Shown here: in pieces, positions 46,701-58,793 of the stretch
Numbering within the stretch: the stretch's first letter is position 1
Layout: each line of letters starts with the position of its first letter
Assembly: GCA_035771175.1 (NCBI GenBank)
Contig: CM069598.1
Coordinates: 3,951,931 to 4,015,930, forward strand
Direction of reading: 5' to 3'
Origin: Paratinospora sagittata
Lineage: Eukaryota; Streptophyta; Magnoliopsida; Ranunculales; Menispermaceae
Length of the DNA: 64,000 nucleotides
Position numbers and translations under genes: made by a program
Notes under the pieces: generated by a model
What the model saw: the letters and a program-made list of their open reading frames with translations, nothing else
The model's database searches: none
What the model was told of the DNA's origin: nothing

Positions 46701-49700
46701 ATGAGCCAGGTGTCACGGGCATATTTGTAAGACATACATGTTACCAAGGTTCGAAACTTCGATTTCACCCGACACTTCGACCTTTAAAAATCAGAATTAA
46801 TTCGAGGAAGTTTGAGAAGTCTTGGAGAATTATTGTAAAAATTCGCCAACTTAGAGAAGTTTAAAGAATTTCTATATAGATGTTAAAATATGCATAATTA
46901 CTATTAGAAATGATGAAAACAAACATAAATAGATACTTTTCACATATGAAAGTATAAATATAATCGGTTGAAACATGTGTTTTTACATTAACATTGTTTA
47001 AAGCACATCCAAAGATCGAAAATTCGATTTCAACTTGACTTCGATCACTTAAAAATTGGAATTAATTTGGAGAAGTTTAATTTAACATGGAGAATTTTTG
47101 TAAAAATTTCCTAATTAGAGAAGTTCAGAGAATTTTTTTATATATGCTTAAATATATAGATTTATATAAGCTAAAAAACTAACATAAATAAACACTTTTA
47201 ATTCATAAAAATACCAATAAGTGACCTAACAAAATCAATCTTATTAAGTGGGTTGATGAATTTGAAATGGTGGCTTTTGGTCTTAATTTATTTTCTTTAT
47301 TTTGATATTTAGTTTTTTGGTGGCTTGCTTCTCAACCATATACTTTGCTAGTTTGAATCCCATCATGCTTAATTTATTAGTTTATTATTTAAATGTATTA
47401 TTTTTTAATCTTGTTTTATAAGAGTTAACTAAAAGAAGATGGCTTTGGAAACTTTTTTAATTTATTTTTAAGTTTTTATCTTATTTCAACTTTATTTATT
47501 TATTTTTTTGTTTCTTTTCTTCTCTTTTTGGTAAAGCATATCCCATAAACTACATAATTTGTTAGCTTATTAAATTATTTTTTAAAATTTATATTGCTAT
47601 GTTGGTTGATGAAGTTGAAAATAATACATAATTATTGATATTTTTTTTGTTTTTATTAATAAAATAATTTTTTTTTACTTTGTCAAATTTCATCGAACTT
47701 CGTTGAATTTTATCGAACTATTTCGGCGAATTTTTGTATTTTTTATTTTACATCCACTTCGCACTTCGATGGTAAAAAAAGAGAAATAATTCGTAGAAGT
47801 TCGCTGAATTTCAGAGAATTTTCGAACCATGCATGTTACCCATGCAACACCTCGAATATACATATTCTCGGTTAGCCATTCACATGTATACTCATGTTAC
47901 AGCGGAGTACTAGAATATCTCGCTTGTGCGTAGTGCCGAATAATCACTCAGATACCTTCGATAGCAGTTCTTGCACAGTGTTGCCCTAGACTATGCAATA
48001 CCAGTAAGTTCCATGGATAACTCACTCATGAGTATCTGCACAAGCACATTCTAGCACGTACGCTAAAGATAGCTCAATGCGTTCAACTCGATAGCGGGTG
48101 GCATAACAGTGTTAGATACCCAGCCCTGTATACCGGTGAACCCCGCACTGCTAGCCCGGTAGCAGTGTCCCATAACCTACCCAAATGCTATGGGAACTAC
48201 CATTACCCCCTTCAGGATGATGGTAGTCGGCCCCATGCGCTAAGGGAATGTCATATGCATGGCCATGAGGGAGAGTTGGACAACTACTCCTCCCCAAGGT
48301 AGATGTTAAGCTTTTGACTTGTTTCCAAAAGAAAACATCAAAATGTAAGGCCAATCATACTGGGCCATATTTACGAGATTGTCACCTCCGATTGAGACGA
48401 AACTTACGGACCCTCTTCTTAAGTGACGGTGCATGTCTTGACATGATCGTGACAGACTACCGCACTTGAATGGTCGATGCCCTTCATCGACACAATCGCT
48501 GAGTTCATATGTCTGTTGCATCTTTCTGACAAATCATCTTCCTGGTGGATCATCTCTCATCGGCATCTCCATATGCACCTTCTGATTGTCGCACCCCAAC
48601 TCGTGGCCTCGCTGTCTGACTTGAACCTGGAACTCTATCCTATTCAACTTCTCTGCATGAGGAACCACTATCTTCTTTAGTCCTACAATAATCATCTACA
48701 CTTGGGCATTGTGCTACTATTTGACGTAGCAATGATCTCCACCTTTGAGATCTTCAGTATCCCCTTTGGGATGAGCTATCATTTACCTAATGTAGCTCAT
48801 TCTCGCTCCTCTGTGCTTCCACACACTAAGATTGTTCTTCACCCTGTGTGTCTGCTTGCACTAGTACCTCGGACCACTCATGATATGGAGTAACACTATG
48901 CTGAAGGGCTACCCCACTTGATTCTCAATCTGCACCAAACTTCTAGGACGAGCTAGTATTTATTTGATGTAGCTCACCTATGCATCTCCGTGCTCGCCAT
49001 CATCACGAAAATTGTTCTTCACCCCGTGCTTCTACTCACACTAGTACCTCGAACAAGCCACGATCTGGAGTAACACATATGTTGAGTGCTACCCCAATTA
49101 ATTCCAAGTCTCAACTGAACTTCAGTTATTCTTGCCCCTCGCTATGTTGCTCTCGACAAAGAAAACTCTGAAGTTCGCTCAAATCTGATACCCTAATGTT
49201 TTCTCTATCCCCTTTGTTGTGTAACCTCCACAATAACAAACTTTGCATCATTGGTGGAGCTTCTTCCAGTACCTCGACCATTGTCTTCACCCAGGAAGAA
49301 ATAATCACCGCAACCGATGTACATGCCCCATACGTTTCTCAAGAGTTCCTCCAAATGGAACTCGCTTGAATCACACCATCATTTCACATGTGACATGCGC
49401 TTGATGCCTTGTCTTCACAACCCGGAACAACGATTATAGTCATCTTGTCCCATATGCTTCACTTGACATACTTCCTCACACATGCTCTTATGTCAACACA
49501 CTTGTCGACCATTAAAGCTTTACTTACTTATTGGATATTACTCGGGTCAAACTATCGTATCGAGTATCCTCCCATCATCATGCCACTTTAGGCATTGTAC
49601 CAACACCACTGTTGTATATCTCATTCACCATGATGGTTCCATCGCAAACTGCAAGCATTCTCCGACTGTATCTCTTCTTTGCACTAGCTCACCACGAGGT

Positions 49701-52700
49701 TTTGTGCAATCTTGTTTCAGCTCTAATACCACTTGTCACGGGCATATATGTAAGACAGACATGTTACCCATGCGACACCTTGAATACACATATTCTCAAT
49801 TAGCCATTCACACGTATACTCATGTTACAGCGGAGTACTCGAATATCTCGCTTGCGCGTAGCGCCGAATAATCACTCGGACGGATCACTCGGATACCTTC
49901 GATAGCAGTTCTTGCACAATGCTGCCCTGGACCATGCAATACCGGTAAGTTCCATGGATAACTCACTCATGAGTATCCTCACAAGCACACTCTAGCACGT
50001 AGGCTAAAGATAGTTCAACGCATTCAACTTGATAGCGGGTGGCATAACAGTGTAAGATACCCAGCCCTGTATATAAGTGAACCCCGCACTGCTAGCCCGA
50101 TAGTAGCGTCCCATAACCTACCCAAATGCTATGGGAACTACCATTACCCCCTTCAGGATGATGGTAGTCGGCCCCTTGGGTTGCGCCAAGGGAATGTCCT
50201 ATGCATGGCCAAGTATTGGCCATGAGGGAGAGTTGGACAACTACTCCTCCCCAAGGTAGATGTTAAGCTTTTGGCTTGTTTCCAAAAGGAAACATCAAAA
50301 TGTGAGGCCAATCATAATGGGCCATATTTACGAGATTGTCACCTCCGATTGAGACGAAACTTCACGGACTCTCTTCTTAAGTGACGGTGCATGTCTTGAC
50401 ATGACCGTGACACAGGGCAGGATGGTAAGAATAATATTTGTGCAAGATTTGACCAACACCACAAGTGTAGATGATCTGAAGTTCCCAATTGCTTCACCTC
50501 ATTTTGGTCTGACCCCCACACGTGCACAATATTGTCCGATTAGAAACTTCCACATGGACTTCACAAAAGCACCAGGGTTTCTTAAGAAAAGTAATTTTCA
50601 AAGTGTTCTCTTCAGATAGCTACACTTGAAATTGCTCCGGTGAACAAGCTCAAAGGTAATGGGTAGCAGTCATAGGAAGACCATGCTAGAACGTCAAAGA
50701 CCGCTACTCGGTCTGGGTCTTGTTCTAGACTTCTAATAAAGTGATGACACTCAGTAACAAATTGGGATATCGTCACGGGATTACTTTCTCATATTGCTTA
50801 ATTTGCATTTTTTTTCTTTTTTGTTAAGATACACAACAAATGAATGCAAATGAAAACCACATATTTGTATATGTAACAACTAACTACGTAGAAAACAAAA
50901 CATTCTTAAACTCAACCCAACAAAGCCTTTGCCAGACAAGAAAATTGTTGTTAAGCAAATAATAATTTCCACTAGTTGCTTTAACACAAGACAAGAAAGA
51001 AAGTGAGGAGAAAAAGGAAGCAACGAATCAACAGAACTTCAATTCAATAATCATTGTGTTTCATAAAATTTCCGTACACTATTTTTTATAAACTACTAGA
51101 TTAAACAATTTGAGCCCTACTAAGTTAAGAAATTAAATTCTAACTCCCAATAGGATTAGGAGATTGGAATTTTAATTAAAGTAAACTACAAAAATATATT
51201 TAGTTGAATAAAAATACCCAATCAATCTAATGCAAGTGAGATTTGCATCATAGCAAATAGCAATGTAGAATGGAAACATTAACATTAACGTGATCTGCAC
51301 GATTTTTCATTTTGTAACATATGGTTTGCTAGTAAAACATTACAAAGAAACAGACACAAATCCATGTAAGCAAATTTATTCAGGCAACAGAATGTGAGAA
51401 AAAGAGGAATAAGAACCAACAAAATACCATAAAAAAGAACTAGCAAGGAGAAAAGATTGATCATAATTGAATAACAAACCATCAAGCATTACACTGTCAT
51501 ACCTAAATATTATGATCTGAGTTGGCTTTCGGTGTTCGCTCGTTTTGTAAAAATCAATGAGGAGCTCTCTACAATACATAGCAAACACACATCCTCAGCA
51601 ATAGGGGATATTAAAATACCTCATTTTTCAATTTACAACATTTTAGGAGGCCCACCTCATAATGCCATCATCCTCCCCGTTAGCTAGTGGTTTATACAAA
51701 CTGTCAATCATCTCCACCTTTGGTGATTGTGTTCGTACAGATGCTCTATACCTTGAAATCAATGGCCAACATCTAGAACCAACAACCTAAAAAATCCCAC
51801 AAAATGGCATGTAACAATGTCACATTTCAGCACAAATCTCATTAAAATAAAGATAGATGACATTCAAGCAAGAATTATGGCACTACAGCAGCGATGGATG
51901 GCATGTCTGATTGACCAGGAGATCCGTGAGAGACATCCATTCCCAAGATCATAGTTGGAGCATCCTTTATGAGTGGAATGCTTGGTACATGCTCTACTGC
52001 TAGTAAAGAATTCATACCTCCAAGCTACAAAAAAGTAAAAGTGGAGATGAAATAAATTAAAAATGATGTATTAGCATTGTGTGAAGAAAAAAATGACAAG
52101 ATCACACAACCTTTCAGCTACAACTTTTACCTTGGAATTGATTTTCAATAGCACATTTGTTAAGTATTGATCATCAATCCTGATGGGGGAGATGCATTGT
52201 GTGAAGATTCCCATTTCGTGAAGGTTTTTCTTCTTCCAAGGACCTTGATAGAAGGGAATTACAAATAATGTAAACAAGGGCATAAAAGAGATAATTCTTG
52301 AAAAGTAAAAAATAAATAAATAAATAAAAAATCAGCCACAAATATCACAAGTCTTTCCTATGCAAAACACATTGAAGAATCCAAGAGAAAGTACCATAAA
52401 TATTAGAATTTTTCCGCTCAGGTAAAACACAAAGAAGAAAATCAGGAGGACCAGGTAGCTTTGATCTTATTGTTTCAAACATTTTCTCAACTCGTACCAC
52501 AGGGCTAGATCTTCGCCACTGAGGATCCTCATCAATTAACGTGTAAGGACGCTCAATATGCTGTACCAAAGAAAGCATGTTAAATCCACAACAATGAAGC
52601 ATTCCGTGATAGAAGTTTTAGAGGGAGGAGGGACGAAGATTGTTGGTAAAAACTGGTAGGCGAATAAAACTTACAATTCCTTTATTTCTCCCACAGTTGA

Positions 52701-55200
52701 TAAGCTCCCGAGAAAGATAGCTGGTATCACAACGTGCAGAAAAGTTGACTACTGCCCAACACTGAATTTCCTTAGGGGCTAGTACTCTCTGCAAACAAGA
52801 AAAATCAAGATGAAAACTACTGCTACAAATTTACAATTGCAAAATACAACACCACAACTAAGAGAAGAAAAACAATTGCCTTGTTCTTGAAGTTCCATCG
52901 CCCATTGCGAGGGACACAATCTTCACTGTTTCCAACCTTCAACTGCAATTACAAGGTAAAACATCATTAGGGCATCGGTTATAACTTGGAACTTGAAAGG
53001 GAAAGAAAGCATTCAAACACCTCTATAGAAAAAGAGAGTTTCAAAGAACACAGATACTCACTATTGGAGCATTAAGAACACGTCCATCAACTTGAGTCAA
53101 ATGTTTCTCAATCGAAATACCACACTCTTTAAGCATTGGATCATTATCATAGCGGTTGTTCCTAACAGCCTGCAAATTAAGTAGTAATGAAAAAAGTATT
53201 CCTTAAAGAGAAATAGATCATGGCTTACATTGAGCAAAAATACCTACATCCATCACAATCTGAGTACGCTCTTTAGGTTTCTGCCTAGACTTTTCAACTA
53301 AGGAAGCTCTCTGCGTGGTGGATAATGCTTTTGTATAGCGTTGTAGGGACACTAGCACACAAAGCTAAGATACAAGAAAAGGTAGAGAGAGGTCAAAAAC
53401 ATATTACACAGCATGTAGCAGCAACTTAGTGCAAGTATGTTAGTTTGTTACTACCTCCAATGGAAGATAGTTGGGTCGTTTTGGTTTGCCAACATCTAAA
53501 CAGGGCATAGTTGCAGAAAAAGTGAGCCCTATATTCCGATGCTTAGTAAAATAGTCATACACAGTGACTTCAACCATATGGCCTTCATCGCTAGCACCAT
53601 CTCCATTTTTCACTTTCAAAGAGAAACTACAATCAAACATTCAACAAATTTACAAGATTTAACAATAAGAATTAAATAAAAAAAAGAAGAAAAAAACTTT
53701 GTGTGAATCAATTATCATCGATTGGAATTGAATGAGAAATTTAAGGTAAATGAGAGCAAGCAACAAAAGTAAGCATGCGTACAATTGCTCGTCGCAAGGT
53801 TTCTCACTTAGTCCGATGATTTTGAATTGCATGTTGTTGTGCACTGCTTTAACTCTCAAGTTTCTCAGCATTTTCTTGGCCTACACAATGTCATGCAACC
53901 CAAAATGACAAGGCAAACAGAAAATGTACATGAAAAGTTAAAAATGTACAATGCTGTTTTCTCACCCTTCCCCAGTCGATTTGGTGAGGATTCCTAACAT
54001 TTTGATTGGCGAGCAAGAAGTCCAACACAGGGCCAGGTGTCAAGATCATTGTTGAAGAGACATCTGCAAGAAGTCGAGATTGTATAATTAAAGCATTAAA
54101 TGAAACATATACAGATCATAATAACAATATAAGCACATACCCATATTCAAGGCCAAGCCACCCTGCGTGGTACGAAAACTTGAATGGAAACCATGACAAG
54201 CACTGACACCTCCACCTATATCAACTAAGTTCCTCACATCATCGTGAAAGAAGGATTGTCTCACAATAAGGCATCCCCTGTGCTCAACAAGAATAGCTCA
54301 ATCAGGACAGAGCTTCATGTAATCAAAGAACAACAGCAAAAAAAGGCACAAACCAACAACTTATGCACCTCTTCGCTGCCTGTTGCCTCAATATAATATC
54401 AAGAACTCTCAATGAATCATCAATTTTGTCTGCGTCATTTCCTTTGAGGGCTAAAGCAATTGATTTCATAGGAAACTTAGCAGCAAAGCTGATCTCCACA
54501 TTAAAAGTCTTAGACTGCAAAGAACGCCTGGCTCTCTTACCATCAACCCCACTAGGGCTCCCATTCCCACCACTGAAAACCACAGAAACGAAAGAAAATT
54601 GAAAAAGTTTGCAGTGGCTAGGAAACTATGAAACAAATCAAATAAGAAATCAAAGTGTTAAGGATAATGACAAACCGCTTAGCATAAGACTCCTCTAATA
54701 ACACTGTGAAATCAAATTTATTTTGTGGGAGTGGGCCAACTGTGTATAAGCTTTTTTCTCCGTCATAAGCAAAATGCTTCCCTGCTATCAACGAAGAATA
54801 AGTTTCATATAGTTTATCCATCACTTTTCTCCCAATCTCTTTGCCTTCAACAGCTTGTTTGTCTCCAGTGGTGATTGACACCTGCATGATAGATGGTAGT
54901 AGTCTCTCTTAAGTTCTATGCCAAACCACATAAAACCTAAAGAAAACTGAATATAGAGGCCTGAGTAGTTGGGTATCATACATTGTATTGAAAGAATGTT
55001 CCATCCAGAACATTAGTTGAAACCTTGAAGTGATTGACAAGCAACGAAATGCGCTGCCCATCCTTTCCAAAACCTTCTCTACTGATTGCCACTCGCTTAG
55101 GGCACTCTACTTTCTCTAACTTATCACTTGTCGATGTACTTGGGTCTGGAGGAGGTGATAGTAAAGCTTCTCCTATTTCCTCAATCCCATCTTGTGCCAT
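43706..55200 (-). CDS. AGO: ARGONAUTE of the AGO4 clade (AGO4/6/9/16-like)
   Basis: Small-RNA-guided effector; this clade binds 24-nt siRNAs and directs RNA-directed DNA methylation in the nucleus. Twenty-two coding exons on the minus strand: 55200-54982, 54881-54676, 54572-54369, 54277-54141, 54063-53966, 53880-53783, 53626-53455, 53364-53248, 53169-53062, 52942-52880, 52788-52675, 52560-52395, 52243-52131, 52024-51887, 51786-51656, 51568-51503, 46254-46191, 45263-45152, 44992-44919, 44441-44347, 44269-44238, 43878-43706. They total 2700 bases in one frame, 899 residues, the usual clade length. N domain, PAZ (around [15 protein letters not shown]), MID and PIWI are all present. The slicer triad is intact: Asp635 ([13 protein letters not shown]), Asp718 (RDGVSESQF), His850 (CYAHLAA). 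C-terminus ends SMFFC. Intron 10 has a GC donor. Intron 16 is 5.2 kb and holds an LTR retrotransposon. Which member of the clade cannot be settled by eye. Confidence 0.94.
44125..44223 (+). repeat. LINE 3'-tail fragment in AGO intron 21
   Basis: TTGATAGAACGGAGTGGAGG and AGGAAAAGGTTTAGTTGAG match the recurring LINE tail; opposite strand to AGO. Lies between the last two coding exons. Confidence 0.55.
46746..47831. mobile_element. Mutator-like MITE inside the left LTR
   Basis: Interrupts the LTR after its 35th base and is flanked by a perfect 9-base duplication CATGTTACC (46737-46745 and 47832-47840), the length typical of Mutator-like elements. Ends AAGGTTCGAAACTTC and, reverse complemented, CATGGTTCGAAAATTC form short inverted repeats. 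Inside, the first about 150 bp are repeated in direct orientation at about 47005-47150. No transposase ORF. Confidence 0.8.
49734..50412 (-). repeat. Uninterrupted LTR of the AGO-intron element
   Basis: 679 bp with TGTCACGG...CCGTGACA termini. Aligns with the left LTR (47841-48454 plus its first 35 bases) with scattered changes and a few short insertions, showing moderate age. Confidence 0.85.
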
Positions 55201-55552
55201 GTTATTGTTGAAGTAGTTCCCTCTAAGTAATAAATAGAAGACATCAAATTATTAATGCAGAATCAACACACTCACTAGTATCAATACAAAAAACACTTTG
55301 TCAATTTTTTTACAGTGAAAACAAATACCCAAGACTCGAGAAGCAGTGAGGCACAATAAATTGATCCACATATGCATAAATGTGTATATGCTGCCAAATA
55401 GACAATCTTAAAAGTACAGAGATAAAAATTTACGTTGCCAAATAGACAATGTTTTCTTTTAACAATGAATCAAACTTGACATAAGGAACAAAGAAGTTGA
55501 CAAAGAAAGAAAAATCCATGCTCCCATAACTTTCAAAGAAACATACTCAACT

Positions 55553-56050
55553 TAACAAAGCCTTTTTCCAATATATAAGGTCAACTTTGTGAATCCACTT
55601 CCTCCACTCTACTCTGTTAAGGGTTAAGTCAATATTTACAGTAAAAAGTATAATATCTTTTTAAATTATCTTTATCAATGTTATTTTAGGTCTTTCTTTA
55701 TCTCTGTCATTTTTATGAATTTTTAATAGGTTACTCTTCTCAAGAGGCACATATAACGTCTTCGTTGTATGTGTTCAAACCTCATTAATTGACTCTCTCG
55801 TATTATATCTGCAATTGGACCTTCTCCGTCCATTTCACTAATATGTTCATCTCTAAATTTATCTTACATAGTTTACCCGTATCCATCTTAGCATTCGCAT
55901 TTATATTACACTTCATTTGTTAACATGTTGCTTCTCTATTGCCCAAAATTTTTCCCATAAAGCATGGCTAGCCTAATCCTAACCATTCCACCACCTAACC
56001 AATCCTGCTTTAACTCAATGGTTCACATTCTCGCTTATTTCCTACTTTTA
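55553..56050 (-). repeat. LINE 3' fragment (longest copy) in the AGO leader intron
   Basis: On the minus strand gives, with frame breaks, FWAIEKQH, then RPKIT and NRVEWRKWIH, the order seen at the end of plant LINE reverse transcriptases. About 500 bp, strongly decayed. Confidence 0.6.
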
Positions 56051-56396
56051 AAGAAACATGTTGAGCGTAAAACATTTAAGATGAACATAGAGATGCAATA
56101 AATTTCACAAGTGCTTAGAATTTCAAACAAAGCAGAAATAGAATGTAAGTCTCAAGAAAACAATAGCTAATAAACCAACAACAAGAGCACATTGCATTGA
56201 CACTCCAACAAAAACATAAAAATAGATGCGAAAGTGAAAATATAAAGGAAATAAGACATTCGAGTGTATTTAAAACTGATGCCATTAGATCTTTGGAGGC
56301 TCAACACATTGTCTGAAGTTCCTCGATATCTCAGTGTCTAAAAATCAAACTATCAGAAACAAAAGAGTACATATCAAAAGCCTACTAAAAACAGTA

Positions 56397-56455
56397 CAAT
56401 CCAATTCAACTCAACAAAGCCTTTTCCCAACTACATGGATTCCGCTCTCATATAA
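56397..56455 (-). repeat. Short LINE tail fragment
   Basis: Reads TTCAACTCAACAAAGCCTTT then CATGGATTCC on the plus strand, the complement of the same tail. Confidence 0.45.
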
Positions 56456-56759
56456 ATCAGAAAACAGAAAACACCAAAAATAAATAAATAAATAAAGAAG
56501 TGGTTCAAGGAATGACCGGAGCATCTAAGCAACAGAAAAAAAAAACACAACTAGAAGATTAGACAATGAGAATCAATAGAAACCGCAACCAAACCAAACC
56601 AAATCTCCAGATATTTAAAAAAAAACAAAAAACAGACCAAAAACAATCCAAAACAGTGCAATGCAGGTTAGAATTCCAGCCAACAACAAAACACTGAAAG
56701 TAAAACACACACAGGTTCAAAAGAAAATAAAAAGTGAATCGCAGCTCAAACACTTTCTC

Positions 56760-56990
56760 AGCTGATTAGGGTTTTTCGACGAGCAACGTTGCTTCGACTT
56801 CGACAGACGTAAATTCTTCGCGACGCTCTGTCTTCTAAAGCAGAGAAGGCAGAGAGCGAGCAGCAACTGAAATAGCAACGCTGCGATTCGTTAAGTAGAA
56901 GAAGAACTTTCGTACGTATCGAGTATAATTGCCTTGATATACGTCTTCGTGACGCTGTTTCTCTTTTTTCACGCAAGGTTGCTATCTTAT
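56760..56990 (-). promoter_or_regulatory. Probable 5' UTR exon of AGO
   Basis: GC-richer block 1.6 kb upstream of the AGO ATG with minus-strand character of a plant leader. A leader intron between about 55230 and 56760 is likely because the gap is AT-rich and repeat-laden. No TATA box assigned. Confidence 0.35.
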
Positions 56991-58139
56991 AAGACGAATC
57001 GGACGAGTCGGCAATTATTTGATGTTACACGGATACGTCCCAAACTTCTTCCTGATCTAAATTTCGCTGTGTCGTATGGAAATAGAAGGTGCATCCAATT
57101 GTCTCCCGCTGTTGTTGCTAGCATGTAGTTTCTTCACCAGAAACGGAAACGGAAAAGGAAACGGAGTTTTCTTTTTTCTTTCTATGCCAATGAGAACGGG
57201 GTGGGGCCGATGTTAATTGAATCGGGTTTGTACAAGTGTAAAATGTTGAGTATACCAAAAAGTTTTAACGGCTGAGATTGGAAGTAGAAGCTCCGTGTGA
57301 TTCGTATGTACGGATATACGGTGTATGAAGCCTGGCCAGCTGGGAATGGGAAACGACAAAAAAGAGACCAGAGTACGCGGGAAAACTCGCGCAAAGTTGC
57401 TTAAATTTTGATTGACCAATGTAACAACGAGGTGCTCTTACCAAAGAAAAAATAATAATAATTACTTACAATTATGGATAATGCTATATGCACTCACTTT
57501 TATATTAGAACCTAATTATTTTTAAATATTTTGATATGTGTATATTTGAAAATGTTATGTAATATATATATATATATTTAAAATATTTAATGAAATTAAG
57601 TGTTAACGTTAAAAAATGACATTGACATTTAATGTTCATAAAACATTTTTTTATAATAGTTCATAAAAGAAATATGAGGTATTAGAAAGAAAAATAAGTT
57701 CACTACCCATTATTTTTCATCTTTTATGAAGTAAAAAATTAAGCCTAGTATCTTCGTTTATGTTAGTTGTGATATTTTTCTTAAAAAAATCTTAATAGAC
57801 CTTAATATTAAGAGGAAATCTATACTTATATACTGTGTATTAAACTCTTATACGGAATCATGCTTTTCGGTCCATCCATATCTTGATATATAATATTCAC
57901 TTTAAATTGAAATTCGAAGGATTGTTCGTCATTACAAATAAATTAGGCTCTAATGACTCCGTTCAACTTCAACCCAACACTAATTTTACCTTATTAGGTG
58001 TCATATTTTAGTTAAATCATCAACTTTAATATCACTTGCGATAACCATCAATTCAGTATATAGTACATAGCCTCTTATTATTATTTCTCCGTTAAAATTT
58101 AATTGCCCTTTGATTGTTACAAACAAAGAATAAAATAAA
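56991..58139. other. Divergent AGO/COP1 intergenic region
   Basis: Moderate GC to about 57420, then AT-rich. Promoters of both genes must lie here or just beside it. No further gene recognised. Confidence 0.45.
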
Positions 58140-58793
58140 ATGAAAAACGAAGGTCATGAGTATACAAAGCCGAGAGACTCCTCAATTGAACTTAAACAGT
58201 ATAGCCCGTTGGATCAACATAGATCCGGGTGTGCTCAAATTTTTTTTCTTCTTTTCCCTTATCATCGTTTTGATGACATTGATGAGTACACATGCCGACG
58301 TGGAAGAATATGGATTTCAGAAAGACATCACTCTCGCAACATCGATGAAGACATCAAAGCGCCGCGTCCTTCGCTGTTTAAACTCATCATTTCCCATAAA
58401 AAAAAAATGACCCAGATCAACGTCATGATCCGCCGTTGCAACGCCACGTCATTGATGGTGGTAGCGCTACAATTCAATACGAGTCATAAACGAAGATCCA
58501 TGCTGTCTCTGCATTCAAATCCGGCCACGTATAACTCCTCTACAGCTTATCTAATAAACGTCAATAAAGAGGTCCGTATCGAAGCTCTTTTTAGACGTGG
58601 GCCGTTTCTGCCCTCACAAACAGCTTCACTCCCTCGCACAAAACGACCACGAAGAAGAAGAAAGTCTCTCATCATCTTCATTTCTGCTTCTTCACTGATA
58701 CTGAATCTCTCTGCAACTAAATTTCACGGAGAAACCGGAGATTTCCAAATCAAACGAGTTCTTGATTTGTTCGAGTGAAGAAGGAAGACAAAG

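Larger units (their letters stand above)
46711..50412 (-). mobile_element. Non-coding LTR retrotransposon in AGO intron 16
   Basis: Two LTRs, 46711-48454 (itself interrupted) and 49734-50412 (679 bp), both begin TGTCACGG; they end CGTGACA. Beside the right LTR is GCTCTAATACCA (49720-49731), the complement of a tRNA-Met-type primer-binding site with one change, so the element reads on the minus strand, the same as AGO. The 1.28-kb interior encodes no gag or pol; it contains an approximately 180-bp tandem duplication (about 48772-48943 and 48948-49128). Flanks share CAGG (46707-46710 and 50413-50416), a probable target duplication. Size and lack of coding fit a TRIM/LARD-like passenger element mobilised in trans. 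Confidence 0.85.

Noticed and set aside
48151..49871. ORFs of 60-129 codons inside the AGO-intron element
   Set aside because: Scattered over strands and frames within LTRs and a non-coding interior; no gag or pol motifs.
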